The notes beneath the pieces were generated by a model. That model saw only the letters and a list, made by a program, of their open reading frames with translations, searched no databases and was not told the origin of the DNA. A DNA stretch of 64,000 bases from contig NZ_JAOWPT010000006.1 of assembly GCF_025753855.1 (NCBI RefSeq), positions 124,001-188,000 of the forward strand, written 5' to 3'. Below are positions 42,921 through 52,104 of this stretch, piece after piece (positions within the stretch are counted from its first letter, which is position 1; each line of letters opens with the position of its first letter). The stretch is from Mesorhizobium sp. ZC-5. GTDB taxonomy: Bacteria > Pseudomonadota > Alphaproteobacteria > Rhizobiales > Rhizobiaceae. The translations under genes were made by a program, and so were the position numbers.

Positions 42921-43858
42921 AGCGGCAGCGGCTCGACAACGGGCATGACCGCCGTTTCCCCGAGCAGATCCATGGAGGAGAGCTCGACCGGCGGCATCGA
43001 GGCCCCGGTCAGGCCGCGACGCGCCAGGCGAAGCGTCCAGTTGCCTTTCTCGCCTGAAATATCGAGCTGGTTCCATTGTGCCGCGGGCCGCGAGCCACCT
43101 GGCGCCTGGCCGGCTGCCGACACGCCGACCACCGGCACCCGGCCGTCCTTTCCGTCGATGGTGTACAGGCTCGGCATGTGCGAGTGCCCGTGCAGCACGA
43201 GTTCGGCTCCATGACGCAGCACCGTCTTCTGGAAGCGCCCGATGCCGAAAAGTCGCTTGTGGGCGCCGACAGCGCTCCGGATCGGCGGATGATGGATCAT
43301 GACGACGCGGAACAGATTTTTCGCGCCCGTCTCATCGAGGAGCTTGGCGAGCCTGCGCCGCTGGCCTTCGCGGAAATAGCCGGTTGCCATGAAGGGAGCC
43401 GTTGCGCGGGCCGAGGTGACACCGATCAGCGCGATGTTTTCCCTGATGCGCAGATAGGGGAAGGCTTCGCGGTCGCGCGGCGGGCTACCGCCATCGCTGG
43501 TCATCCAGTTGCCCCAGGCACGGCACACCTTGTCGAACGCGCCAGGCACGTAGGCGTCGTGGTTTCCCGGCACAACGGACACGTCGTGCGGATTGCCGAG
43601 CAGTTCCAGCCATTGCCTGGCCATGTCGATCTCGATGTCGAGCGCCAGGTTGACGAGGTCGCCGGTCACCGCGACGTGGTCGGGCGCCGCCGCCTTCATG
43701 TCGCCGATGATCGCGTCGATCACGCTGTCGTGCAGGAACTGGCGGCGGTTGCGATGCCAGTTGACGTAGCCGGTGATCCGCTTGGAGACGAGATCGCGAT
43801 AGGCTACATCGGGAAGCGGTCCCAGATGAACGTCGGAAAGATGCGCGAGCCTGAACAT
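42917..43858 (-). CDS. Metallophosphoesterase
   Basis: The 313-residue protein has the calcineurin-like metal motifs in order: LSDVHLG near 7-13, VTGDLVN, VPGNHDAYVPG, MIHHPP and LHGHSHMP. The dinuclear metal site is complete. The C-terminal 80 residues add a small beta domain. Members of this group hydrolyse cyclic nucleotides, phosphodiesters or lipid head groups, and the exact substrate cannot be told. The start at 43858 precedes a well-formed N-terminal strand (MFRLAHLSDVH). Confidence 0.88.
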   Translation of the reverse strand: MFRLAHLSDVHLGPLPDVAYRDLVSKRITGYVNWHRNRRQFLHDSVIDAIIGDMKAAAPDHVAVTGDLVNLALDIEIDMARQWLELLGNPHDVSVVPGNHDAYVPGAFDKVCRAWGNWMTSDGGSPPRDREAFPYLRIRENIALIGVTSARATAPFMATGYFREGQRRRLAKLLDETGAKNLFRVVMIHHPPIRSAVGAHKRLFGIGRFQKTVLRHGAELVLHGHSHMPSLYTIDGKDGRVPVVGVSAAGQAPGGSRPAAQWNQLDISGEKGNWTLRLARRGLTGASMPPVELSSMDLLGETAVMPVVEPLPL

Positions 43859-43908
43859 AATCTCCTTCTAAGGCACGGCGTATCGGCTTGCCAACGGCCA
43901 ATGGCCGC

Positions 43909-44409
43909 ATGAGCGACTCGAGCGACGAAGGGCGCTTCCGCCAGACTGGCTGGCCGGGGCTGCGGGCGCGGCTTTTCCATCTCTATTTCCTGCTTCGCCG
44001 GCCGATGACGCTGGGCGTGCGGGGACTGGTTCACGACAAGGCGGCGAATACGGTCTTTCTCATCCGCCACACTTATGTGCCCGGCTGGCAGTTGCCGGGC
44101 GGCGGCGTCGAATTCGGCGAAACGATGCTGGAAGCGCTGGAGCGCGAACTTTCCGAAGAAGGCAACATCGAATTTTCCGGCCCGCCGGAGCTTCGCTCAA
44201 TTCACGCCAACCGGCTGGCCTCCGGCCGCGACCACGTCGCGTTCTACCTGATCACCGCATTCCGGCAGACGGCGCCTCGAATCCGCGACCGCGAGATCGC
44301 CGAGGCGGCGTTCTTTCCGCTCGACCGCCTGCCACAAGAAACAACGCCAGCCACACGACGCCGGTTGGCGGAGGTGTTCGGCGGCGAGGCTGTCTCGCCA
44401 TACTGGTAG
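43909..44409 (+). CDS. Nudix hydrolase
   Basis: The 166-residue protein has a complete Nudix box, GVEFGETMLEALERELSEEGN, near 68-88 (the GX5EX7REX2EEXG pattern). Before it lies RRPMTLGVRGLVHDKAANTVFLIRHTYVPGWQLPGG, as in rhizobial NUDIX proteins of unknown substrate. ATG 43909 was chosen as the first ATG in frame. It is divergent from the phosphoesterase gene with about 50 bases between, so both promoters share that gap. Confidence 0.87.
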   Translation: MSDSSDEGRFRQTGWPGLRARLFHLYFLLRRPMTLGVRGLVHDKAANTVFLIRHTYVPGWQLPGGGVEFGETMLEALERELSEEGNIEFSGPPELRSIHANRLASGRDHVAFYLITAFRQTAPRIRDREIAEAAFFPLDRLPQETTPATRRRLAEVFGGEAVSPYW

Positions 44410-44415
44410 GCGGCT

Positions 44416-45405
44416 TCAGGCTGCCTTTCTGAGCCGGTCGCGATTGTGTGGGGCGGAATAATCCACATCCGGCCCGACCGGTACGATGCGCGTCGGATTG
44501 ATGGTCTCGTGGCTACCATAATAGTGCTTCTTGATGTGCGGGATATCGACCGTTTCGACAACGCCTGGCACCTGGTAGAGGTCGCGCAGGTAATTCGACA
44601 GGTTCGGATAGTCGGCGATGCGGCGCAGGTTGCATTTGAAGTGGCCGAAATAGACGGGATCGAAACGCAAAAGCGTGGTGAACAGCCGCCAGTCGGCCTC
44701 GGTGATCCGGTCGCCGGTCAGGTAGCGGTTGCGCGAGAGGATCTGCTCCAACTCGTCGAGAACGGCGAAGACGTCCCGGAAGCCCTCCTCATAGGCTTCC
44801 TGCGTGGTGGCGAAGCCTGCGCGGTAGACGCCGTTGTTGACCGCCGGATAGATCTTCGCGTTCAGCCGGTCGATCTCGTCGCGCAACGGCTCGGGGTAGA
44901 AATCGACCGAAGCATCGCCCCATTCATCGAAGGCCGTGTTGAACATGCGGATGATCTCGGCGGATTCGTTGGAGACCATGGTCTCTTGCTGCTTGTCCCA
45001 GAGGACCGGCACCGTCACCCGGCCTGAATAATGCGGATCGGCCTTCAGGTAGATGTCACGCAGGAAATCGAGGCCATAGAGATGGTCGCCGGTGCCGCCA
45101 TCCTCGGCGAGAAAGGTCCAGCCGTCCTGACCCAGGAAATGGTGCACGACCGATACCGAGATCAGGTCTTCGAGCTTCTTCAGCTTGCGGTAGATCAGCG
45201 TGCGGTGCGCCCACGGACAGGCGAGCGACACGTAGAGGTGATAGCGGCCGGGCTCGGCCTTGAAGCCGCGCGAACGGCCTTCCGCCGGTTTGCCGTCACG
45301 GGTGATCCAGTCGCGGAAGCCGGATTCGGCCCGCACGAATTTTCCGCCACTCTTCTTCGTATCGTACCACTGGTCGTGCCAGACGCCGTCGACAAGCAAT
45401 CCCAT
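44416..45405 (-). CDS. Glutathionyl-hydroquinone reductase (Xi-class GST)
   Basis: The 329-residue protein has the catalytic SLACPWAHRTLIYRKLK motif near 58-74, where Cys attacks the glutathionyl substrate. Other family marks are VVHHFLGQDGWTF, VPVLWDKQQETMVSNESAEIIRM, and the C-terminal all-helical part with FGHFKCNLRRIADYPNL and the IPHIKKHYYGSHETINPTRIVP ending. It matches the YqjG/PcpF family, which removes glutathione from glutathionyl-hydroquinones. It is convergent with the Nudix gene. Confidence 0.92.
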   Translation of the reverse strand: MGLLVDGVWHDQWYDTKKSGGKFVRAESGFRDWITRDGKPAEGRSRGFKAEPGRYHLYVSLACPWAHRTLIYRKLKKLEDLISVSVVHHFLGQDGWTFLAEDGGTGDHLYGLDFLRDIYLKADPHYSGRVTVPVLWDKQQETMVSNESAEIIRMFNTAFDEWGDASVDFYPEPLRDEIDRLNAKIYPAVNNGVYRAGFATTQEAYEEGFRDVFAVLDELEQILSRNRYLTGDRITEADWRLFTTLLRFDPVYFGHFKCNLRRIADYPNLSNYLRDLYQVPGVVETVDIPHIKKHYYGSHETINPTRIVPVGPDVDYSAPHNRDRLRKAA

Positions 45406-45487
45406 CGGAATCTCCTTCTTTGAAGGACGAATCTAGGTGCTTCGGCCGGATTGCCCAATCGCCTGGATCACGACAGACCGTCAACGT

Positions 45488-45504
45488 GGCGCAAACTTTG
45501 CGCC
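45488..45504. promoter_or_regulatory. Perfect palindrome in GST-acetyltransferase intergenic region
   Basis: GGCGCAAA-C-TTTGCGCC is an 8-base perfect inverted repeat around one base, 83 bases upstream of the glutathionyl-hydroquinone reductase start and 186 bases upstream of the acetyltransferase. Its form fits a dimeric repressor site. No regulator gene is next to it. Confidence 0.4.
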
Positions 45505-45689
45505 GGCGTGAAAAATCGCCGATTGCCGCACGCAAAATTTGATGATAGCGGGGACGTCCGATGACGACGTTCCTTGCACCCCGGTTCGACCGACGACGAA
45601 TGGGCGCCCGCGCGTAAGCGCTGACTGGCGATACAGCCGCGCTGTGCGCGGCGAGAAGACCCTTCCTCTTCGCACCGGATGCAAAGATC

Positions 45690-46238
45690 ATGAACGCTGC
45701 CGACGTCATCTACCTGCCGGAAACCCCGGCGCACGATCCAGAAATCGACCACATCAACGAAGAGGCCTTCGGGCCGGGACGTTTCACGCGCGCCGCCTAC
45801 AAGATCCGCGAGGGCGGACCGTGTGAACGCGCGCTGTCGTTCGTGGCGACCTATGGCGGCGTGGTGATCGCATCGGTGAAGATGACACGCATCGCGGCGG
45901 GCAAGGGCAGGGGGCTCATGCTCGGGCCGCTGGCGGTGCGGCCCGACTACATGAATGTCGGCATTGGCCGCAAGCTCGTGCGTATGGCACTGGAGGCTGC
46001 GCATAAAGCCGGTGCCCCGGCGGTCATACTGGTCGGCGACGAGCCGTATTACGGTCCGCTCGGCTTCAAGCGCATCCCGCGCGGGCAGATGTCGATGCCG
46101 CGCCCGGTTGACCTCGACCGGCTGCTCGCCGTCGAATTCGAGACCGGCGCGGTGGCAAAGCTCACGGGCATGGTCGACCACGAGGATCTGGCGACGGAAG
46201 GCGAGCGCCTCAAGCTTGCCGCGCTGGCGGAGGCCTGA
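45690..46238 (+). CDS. GNAT family N-acetyltransferase (YhbS-like)
   Basis: The 182-residue protein has LMLGPLAVRPDYMNVGIGRKLVRMALEAA near 84-112 with the acetyl-CoA loop, followed by VILVGDEPYYGPLGFKRIP, a pair of blocks typical of the YhbS group. The function in cells is not known. It starts at ATG 45690, behind a 284-base gap that also serves the divergent GST gene, and it is convergent with the large membrane protein operon. Confidence 0.87.
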   Translation: MNAADVIYLPETPAHDPEIDHINEEAFGPGRFTRAAYKIREGGPCERALSFVATYGGVVIASVKMTRIAAGKGRGLMLGPLAVRPDYMNVGIGRKLVRMALEAAHKAGAPAVILVGDEPYYGPLGFKRIPRGQMSMPRPVDLDRLLAVEFETGAVAKLTGMVDHEDLATEGERLKLAALAEA

Positions 46239-46271
46239 GCTGGCCAGAAAATCTGGCTGGAACCACTGTTC

Positions 46272-48338
46272 CTACCGCCCCTCGCGGTACCACATCGAGC
46301 CGAGTGCGAGCAGCAGCAGCGCCAGGCCGAAGAAGCCGGCGAACAGCGGCACGCGGCGTACCGATTTCAGAATGCTGTCGTTGGTCGTGCGAAGGCCGAT
46401 CCAGTCGCGGCCGGAGGCGTCGCCGGCCGAGCGCACCGGCACGATGCCGGGCAGGCTGATGCCGGTGAGGCCGGCCAACCGGCGGACGCTGCCGCCGCTC
46501 TCCTCGGCGACCGGGCGCAGCACCTCGGTGGTCGAGACGGTGTCGGCGAATTCAGGCGCGTTGATCGGCCCCACATGGGCCAGCGCCTTCAGGTCGCCAT
46601 TGCCGATCTGGTAGAGGCCGATCTCGTCCGTCTCGGCGCTGCCGGTGAAGACGCCGGGCGATTCCGCCGTCATGGTAACATTGAGCGTCTTGCCGGACGG
46701 TGTGATGACCTGCGCCGGGCCGGGATCGTCGCGCATGGTCTGGCGGCGGATGTCGAGCGTCATGCCGCGACCGGCGGCGGTCAGCCGCTCTTCCTCGAGT
46801 TCGGGCTCCTTCATCAGCCAGTGCGCGATGCGGCGGTAGAGCGCGACATGCGGGCCGCCGCCTTCGAAGCCGCGCGCCCACAGCCAGCCCTGGTCGGACA
46901 GGAACATGCCGACGCGGCCTTCGCCCTTGCGGTTCAGAACCAGCAGCGGCTTGTTGTCGGGGCCGCTCATGACGATTTCGCCTTCCGGCTGGTCGATGCC
47001 GATCAGCCGGAACCAGCGGCTCCAATGCGGCGGCTCGGTCGCCGAGCCTTCGAGGCCGCGGGTGACCGGGTGGCGTTTGCCGGTATCGGTGAGACGCGGG
47101 TAAAAACCCTGCTCGACGATCTCGCCGGATGGCAGGCCGGGCAGGGCGGCAATCAGCGGCGTGCGGGCGATCGACTGCTCGCCGGCATATTCAGGCCCGG
47201 CGGCGATCAGCAGCGCGCCGCCCTTTTCGACATATTCGGCGATGTAGTCGTAGTAGAGGATCGGCAGCACGTCGCGGTGCTGGTAGCGATCGAAGATGAT
47301 CAGGTCGAAATCGTTTATTTTCTCCACGAAGAGTTCTCTTGTGGGGAAAGCGATCAGTGACAGTTCGTTGATCGGCGTGCCGTCCTGCTTCTCCGGCGGC
47401 CGCAGGATGGTGAAATGCACCAGGTCGACCGAGGCGTCGGATTTCAGCAGATTGCGCCAGGTGCGCTCGCCAGCATGCGGTTCGCCGGAAACCAGAAGCA
47501 CGCGCAGGTTTTCGCGGATGCCGTCGATCAGCGCGATGGCGCGGTTGTTCGTCTCGGTGAGTTCGCCGGGAGCCGCGTCGATCGCCAGTTCGACGATGTT
47601 GCGCCCGGCGCCGGGAATGATGATGTCGAGCGGCATCTCCTGGCCGATGGTGGCGCGCTCGATCGTCTGCTGCTCGCCGTTGATGGAGACGCGCACATCG
47701 ACCGAGCCGGTTTCGCCTTCCGTGCCGATGACACGGTAGGTCAATTCCAGTGGCTTGCCGACAATGCCGAAACGTGGCGCCCGTTCGAAGCGGATGCGGC
47801 GGTCCTGCTCGCCTTCGTCGCCGGTGACCAGCGCGTGCAGCGGTCCGGACAGGCCGGAAATGTTGGCCGGAACGTCGTGGACCTGGCCGTCGGTGACCAT
47901 GATCGAGCCGGCGACACGCGACGGCGGCACATCGCGGAAGGCGCTTTCCAGCGCGCTGAAGAGGCGGGTTTCAGCACGCTCGTCGGCGGCATCCGACTTG
48001 CCGGCTTCGACGACGCGCACGTCGAACTGCTTGAAGCGCGCCAGCCTTTCCTGCAGGCCGGCGACTGCGCGCGTCGTCTCGTCGGCGCGGCCGGCGATCT
48101 CCTGGCTCTGGCTGCGGTCGACGACAAGCGCGACGACGCTCTTCAGCGGCTCACGCTCTTCGTCACGCATCACCGGATTGAACAGGGCGGCGGCAAGTGC
48201 GACGAGCGCAGCAAAACGGAACAGGGCGCCGCGCTGGCGGAACCACAGCCCGGCCAGCGCCATCAAGAGCACCGGCACCAGCACTGCTGCCAGCAGCGGC
48301 CATGACAGGAGCGGTTCGAGTCCGATTGACCAGTTCAT
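46272..48338 (-). CDS. Large membrane protein, class I glutamine amidotransferase-like fold
   Basis: The 688-residue protein has two helices at the N-terminus (LLAAVLVPVLLMALAGLWF and FAALVALAAALFNPV), a von Willebrand-like part (VVALVVDRSQSQEI) and an extended beta region. A GATase1-like fold (IEKINDFDLIIFDRYQHRDVLPILYYDYIAEYVEKGGALLIAAGPEY) follows, and one C-terminal helix (VPLFAGFFGLALLLLALGSMWY). It is the fourth gene of the MoxR operon, starting one base after the DUF4159 gene ends. The set is widely conserved but its role, probably in envelope quality or assembly, is not proven. Confidence 0.82.
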   Translation of the reverse strand: MNWSIGLEPLLSWPLLAAVLVPVLLMALAGLWFRQRGALFRFAALVALAAALFNPVMRDEEREPLKSVVALVVDRSQSQEIAGRADETTRAVAGLQERLARFKQFDVRVVEAGKSDAADERAETRLFSALESAFRDVPPSRVAGSIMVTDGQVHDVPANISGLSGPLHALVTGDEGEQDRRIRFERAPRFGIVGKPLELTYRVIGTEGETGSVDVRVSINGEQQTIERATIGQEMPLDIIIPGAGRNIVELAIDAAPGELTETNNRAIALIDGIRENLRVLLVSGEPHAGERTWRNLLKSDASVDLVHFTILRPPEKQDGTPINELSLIAFPTRELFVEKINDFDLIIFDRYQHRDVLPILYYDYIAEYVEKGGALLIAAGPEYAGEQSIARTPLIAALPGLPSGEIVEQGFYPRLTDTGKRHPVTRGLEGSATEPPHWSRWFRLIGIDQPEGEIVMSGPDNKPLLVLNRKGEGRVGMFLSDQGWLWARGFEGGGPHVALYRRIAHWLMKEPELEEERLTAAGRGMTLDIRRQTMRDDPGPAQVITPSGKTLNVTMTAESPGVFTGSAETDEIGLYQIGNGDLKALAHVGPINAPEFADTVSTTEVLRPVAEESGGSVRRLAGLTGISLPGIVPVRSAGDASGRDWIGLRTTNDSILKSVRRVPLFAGFFGLALLLLALGSMWYREGR

Positions 48339-48339
48339 C

Positions 48340-51162
48340 TCACTGCCCCAGCCGTTCGAGCAGCACCGGCACGTGCACCTGGTCGGACTTGTAGTTGCCT
48401 GTCAGCATGTACATCACGATGTTGACGCCGGCCCGGTAGGCATAGACCCGTTGCATCGGGTCCGCCGGTACCGTCGGCAGCAATGCGTCGCCGTTCTCGT
48501 CGACCGCCCAGGCGCCGGCGAAATCGTTGGCGGTGATCATGATCGGCGTCACGCCGTCGCCGGTACGCACGGGACGATTGTCGACGTTGGAGGCGTCGAG
48601 AGAGGCCTCGACCCACAGCGGGCTGCCGTTGAAGCGGCCGGGAAATTCCGGAAGGATGAAGAAGGACTTGGTCAGCACGTGGTCTTCCGGCACCGGCTCA
48701 AGCGCGGGAACGTTGAGGTTCGCCAGGATTTCGCGCAGCCTGAGCGTCGCCGGGCTCGCCGATCCGGCATCGATGCCGGTGGCAAACTGGTCGCGGGTGT
48801 CGAACAGCACGCTGCCGCCTTCCTTCATATAGGCGTCGATGCGGGCGATGGCTGCTTCCGACGGCATCGGGGCGTTGGGATCGATCGGCCAGTAGAGCAG
48901 GGGGTAAAAAGCGAGTTCGTCGCGGGAAATGTCGACGCCGGCCGGTTCGCCGGGTTCGAGTGCCGTCTTCTCGACCAGGAAGCGGGTGAGGCCGGCAAGG
49001 CCGGCGCGGCTCACCGAATCCACTGACGCGTCGCCGGTCAGCACGTAGGCAAGGTGGGTAACGGAGATGGCGTTTACGGCGTCGGCGTCGCCGGGCTTCT
49101 GGTCCTGCGCGTCGGCATGCGGTGCAAACGCCAGCAGCGCGGTCGCGGCCAGAAGGACAATGGCGGCGGCACTTCCAGCCCGCGCGACCTTACGCGGACG
49201 GCGGGCGAACATGCCGCCCATCCAGAACACGGCCAGCGTATCGAGCACCATCAGGGCAATTGCGATTGCCACGAGCGGGCCCTTGAGATCGCGGGATTCG
49301 TCGAAGGCATAGCGCACATTGGTCACCGGAGCCGTTGTTTCAGGCCGCACCAGCGGCGCAAAGGTCGCGTCCTGCTGCAAGAGGTTGTGGGCGACGACGC
49401 CCTCTTCGGCCCCATAGAGGCCCGGCGGGTTCTCGATGGTCACCGGCGGGTCGCCGCGTCCGGTCAGAAGCGGCTTGGTATCCGGCGCCGGCGGCACCAG
49501 GCGGCCATCGGCGCCGATCATCCGATAGGGTGCCAACGAAGCCGTGGCGCCCTCCTGATTGGCGGCGGCAGCACCCTGATTGCGAGACAGCTGAACAATG
49601 CGGCGCAGCATCTCGACGAAGGTGCCGGAGATCGGCAGGTTCGACCATGTCGCGGCCGGCGTGATGTGGAAAAGCACGATCGTTCCCTTGTCGCGCCGCG
49701 CACCGGTGACGAGGGGCGTGCCGTCGGCGAGACTTGCCCAGGTGCGCTCGACGATGTCCGGGGTCGGCTCGGCCAGGACCTGGCGCGATACCGTGACTTC
49801 AGACGGTGGCGTCAGGTCGGCAAACGGGCCGGCGGCCGGGAATTCGGTGACCGCCTGCGGTGTCGTCCACGACAGGGCACCGCCGAGCGAGCGTTCGCCG
49901 AGGCGCAGTCTGACCGGCAGCAACTCCTCGTCGTTGCCGGCCGAGATCAATCGCGTGCCGGCGAAGCGCACCAGTGTGCCGCCATTCTTGACCCAGTCGA
50001 CGAGTTGGGTGCGTGCGCTATCCGGAATGGTGCCGACATCGGCCATGACGATCATCGCCGGCTTCTGCTCGATAAGCTGCGGGATCGCCTCGGCGAGATC
50101 CGGGCTCGGCGGCTCGATCAGATCGGCAAACGGCTCCAGCGCCCGGCGGATGTAATAGAGCGGCGACAGCAGCGGCTGCGCCTGGTCGGCCTCGGCCTGC
50201 GACAGAAGCCCGACGCGGCGGCGCTTGGCGCTTTCGTCGAGCACCCGCACCGCGGACGCCTGCGGCTGGTCGTCGAGCGCGATCGAGGCGAAATCGTTGC
50301 GCATCTCGAACGGCACGGTCATCGTGCCGGTCGCCGCCGTCTCGTTGGGACCGAAGGTCAGCGTCGCGTCGGCGATGCGGCGGCCCTTGTCGTCGAAGGC
50401 GCCGGCGGTGACCTGGGCGGGCGCCGGGTTGGCGGCGCGGATGGCGGAAATGGCAAAGCCGTCGACCTCGTTCTCGGCCGCGGTCAGCCCGGCGACATCG
50501 AGGCGATCGGGCACTGCCCAGACGACGCTTGCCGCATTTTGGCCGAGCAGCGTGGCGAAGGCCTGCTGGTCGCCTTCAGCGGCGAGGCCGTCAGCCAGTA
50601 CGGCAACGCCGGCGCCGGGGAGATTGCGCAGTTCGGCGGCGACGCGCGCGTAGATCGCGGTGCGATCGACCGGCACCGGGCGCGGTTGCGCCGCGCGCAG
50701 GCGGTCGCGGGCGGCGGCGGCATCGAACGGCCCGATCTCGGCATTCGGCTTCTCGGCGGTGAAGGCAAGCACCACCGGCACGCCCTTGGAATTGGCATCG
50801 TCGATCAGCCGTTCGGCGGTGGCCACGCGTCGATCCCAGTCAGGGGCGCTCGCCCAGCCATTGTCGACGACGAGAGCCAGTGCCGAACCGCTGGCCGGAA
50901 GCTGCTCGCGCGGATTGAAAACCGGTTCGGCCAGCGCCAGCACCACCAGCGCCGCCATCAACAGCCGCAGCAGCGTCAACCACCACGGGCTTTGGTGCGG
51001 CGTCTCCTCCTTCTTCAGCACGCGGGCGAGGATCTTCAGCGGCGGAAACACTTCGGTCTGCGGTTTCGGTGGCGTCAGCCTGAGCAGCCACCAGATCACC
51101 GGCAGCGCCAGAAGCCCCCAAAGGATGGCCGGGAAGCCGAAGGTGAATGGCAGCCAGCTCAT
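48340..51162 (-). CDS. DUF4159 protein with BatA-like N-terminus
   Basis: The 940-residue protein begins with the BatA-type anchor (FGFPAILWGLLALPVIWWLLRLTPPKPQTEVFPPLKIL and LLRLLMAALVVLALAEPVFNP) and a von Willebrand-like domain with LALVVDNGWASAPDW. Near residue 640-690 are further helices (LVAIAIALMVLDTLAVFWMGG, AAIVLLAATALLAFAPHADA). The last 220 residues are the DUF4159 domain (ISVTHLAYVLTGD..., GGSVLFDTRDQ). It overlaps the DUF58 gene by four bases and precedes the GATase-like membrane gene. Confidence 0.87.
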   Translation of the reverse strand: MSWLPFTFGFPAILWGLLALPVIWWLLRLTPPKPQTEVFPPLKILARVLKKEETPHQSPWWLTLLRLLMAALVVLALAEPVFNPREQLPASGSALALVVDNGWASAPDWDRRVATAERLIDDANSKGVPVVLAFTAEKPNAEIGPFDAAAARDRLRAAQPRPVPVDRTAIYARVAAELRNLPGAGVAVLADGLAAEGDQQAFATLLGQNAASVVWAVPDRLDVAGLTAAENEVDGFAISAIRAANPAPAQVTAGAFDDKGRRIADATLTFGPNETAATGTMTVPFEMRNDFASIALDDQPQASAVRVLDESAKRRRVGLLSQAEADQAQPLLSPLYYIRRALEPFADLIEPPSPDLAEAIPQLIEQKPAMIVMADVGTIPDSARTQLVDWVKNGGTLVRFAGTRLISAGNDEELLPVRLRLGERSLGGALSWTTPQAVTEFPAAGPFADLTPPSEVTVSRQVLAEPTPDIVERTWASLADGTPLVTGARRDKGTIVLFHITPAATWSNLPISGTFVEMLRRIVQLSRNQGAAAANQEGATASLAPYRMIGADGRLVPPAPDTKPLLTGRGDPPVTIENPPGLYGAEEGVVAHNLLQQDATFAPLVRPETTAPVTNVRYAFDESRDLKGPLVAIAIALMVLDTLAVFWMGGMFARRPRKVARAGSAAAIVLLAATALLAFAPHADAQDQKPGDADAVNAISVTHLAYVLTGDASVDSVSRAGLAGLTRFLVEKTALEPGEPAGVDISRDELAFYPLLYWPIDPNAPMPSEAAIARIDAYMKEGGSVLFDTRDQFATGIDAGSASPATLRLREILANLNVPALEPVPEDHVLTKSFFILPEFPGRFNGSPLWVEASLDASNVDNRPVRTGDGVTPIMITANDFAGAWAVDENGDALLPTVPADPMQRVYAYRAGVNIVMYMLTGNYKSDQVHVPVLLERLGQ

Positions 51163-52079
51163 CGTGCGGCTCCCGCGGCGGCATAATGCGCCTCGGCGGT
51201 CATCGCCATGTGGACCCTGACCAACGCGTCGGAAGCCAGCCGGTCAGTGTGGTTGACCGTGTAGCTCCAGCCGAGGCGCTTGGCCCAGGCGGCGAGTTCG
51301 TGGCGCCGGGCGGTGTAGAGGTTGCGGTAATCCTGGCCGAGCAGTTCGGCGCGGCCGGCAGTCAGCTTGCTGCCGGTCTCGGGATCGCTGAATTCGGTGC
51401 GGCCGGTGTAGGGAAAGCTCTCCTCCGCCGGATCGACCACCTCGATCAGATGGGCACGAACGCCATGGCGCGACAGCACGTCGAGCCATTCCATCGTTTC
51501 CTCGACAGGGTCGAGGAAATCGCTGGCGATAACGATGTCGGAGAAGCGGCGGATGTTCGACAGATCGGGCTTGGCGGACAGCGTCGTCGCATGAGAGAGA
51601 TGCGCCGCGAGCCGCTCGGCGCCGTTGCGGGCCGTGATCGGATCGGTGAGGCCAGGCCAGGCGATACGCTCGCCGCTGCGCGACAGGAGCTCGGCCAGAG
51701 CCAGGACAATGACCAGCGCGCGCGATTCCTTGGATACGTTGGCGCCCTCCGACTTGTAGAGCATCGACGGCGACGGATCGGCCCATAGCCAGACGGTATG
51801 GGCGGCTTCCCACTCCTGGTCGCGGACATAAACATGGTCGTCGCGGGCGGAGCGGCGCCAGTCGATACGCGACATGGTCTCGCCCTCGACGTAGGGGCGG
51901 AACTGCCAGAAATTTTCGCCGATGCCGCGCTTGCGGCGGCCATGCCAGCCGGAAATGACGGTGGTGACGACCCGGCGGGCCTCGACCAGCAGGTCAGGCA
52001 CCAGCGAGGCGCGCAATCGCGCCCGGGCGAGCGCGTCGCGTGTCGCAACCGGTCCTGCCGCCTCGCCGATCCTCGCCAT
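51159..52079 (-). CDS. DUF58 domain protein
   Basis: The 306-residue protein has the DUF58 core: GWHGRRKRGIGENFWQFRPYVEGETMSRIDWRRSARDDHVYVRDQEWE near 44-92, then a von Willebrand-like fold with WADPSPSMLYKS as a reduced metal site (D-x-S-x-S). It regularly sits after a MoxR ATPase gene and is thought to work with it. Here the genes are 25 bases apart, and DUF58 overlaps the next gene by four bases. Confidence 0.88.
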   Translation of the reverse strand: MARIGEAAGPVATRDALARARLRASLVPDLLVEARRVVTTVISGWHGRRKRGIGENFWQFRPYVEGETMSRIDWRRSARDDHVYVRDQEWEAAHTVWLWADPSPSMLYKSEGANVSKESRALVIVLALAELLSRSGERIAWPGLTDPITARNGAERLAAHLSHATTLSAKPDLSNIRRFSDIVIASDFLDPVEETMEWLDVLSRHGVRAHLIEVVDPAEESFPYTGRTEFSDPETGSKLTAGRAELLGQDYRNLYTARRHELAAWAKRLGWSYTVNHTDRLASDALVRVHMAMTAEAHYAAAGAAR

Positions 52080-52104
52080 CAGAGCCTTTTCCGCACCGCC
52101 ATGG

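Noticed and set aside
49054-51186. 710-codon plus-strand frame opposite the DUF4159 gene
   Set aside because: It is rich in Arg, Gly and His without structure, while the minus strand carries membrane helices and a known domain.
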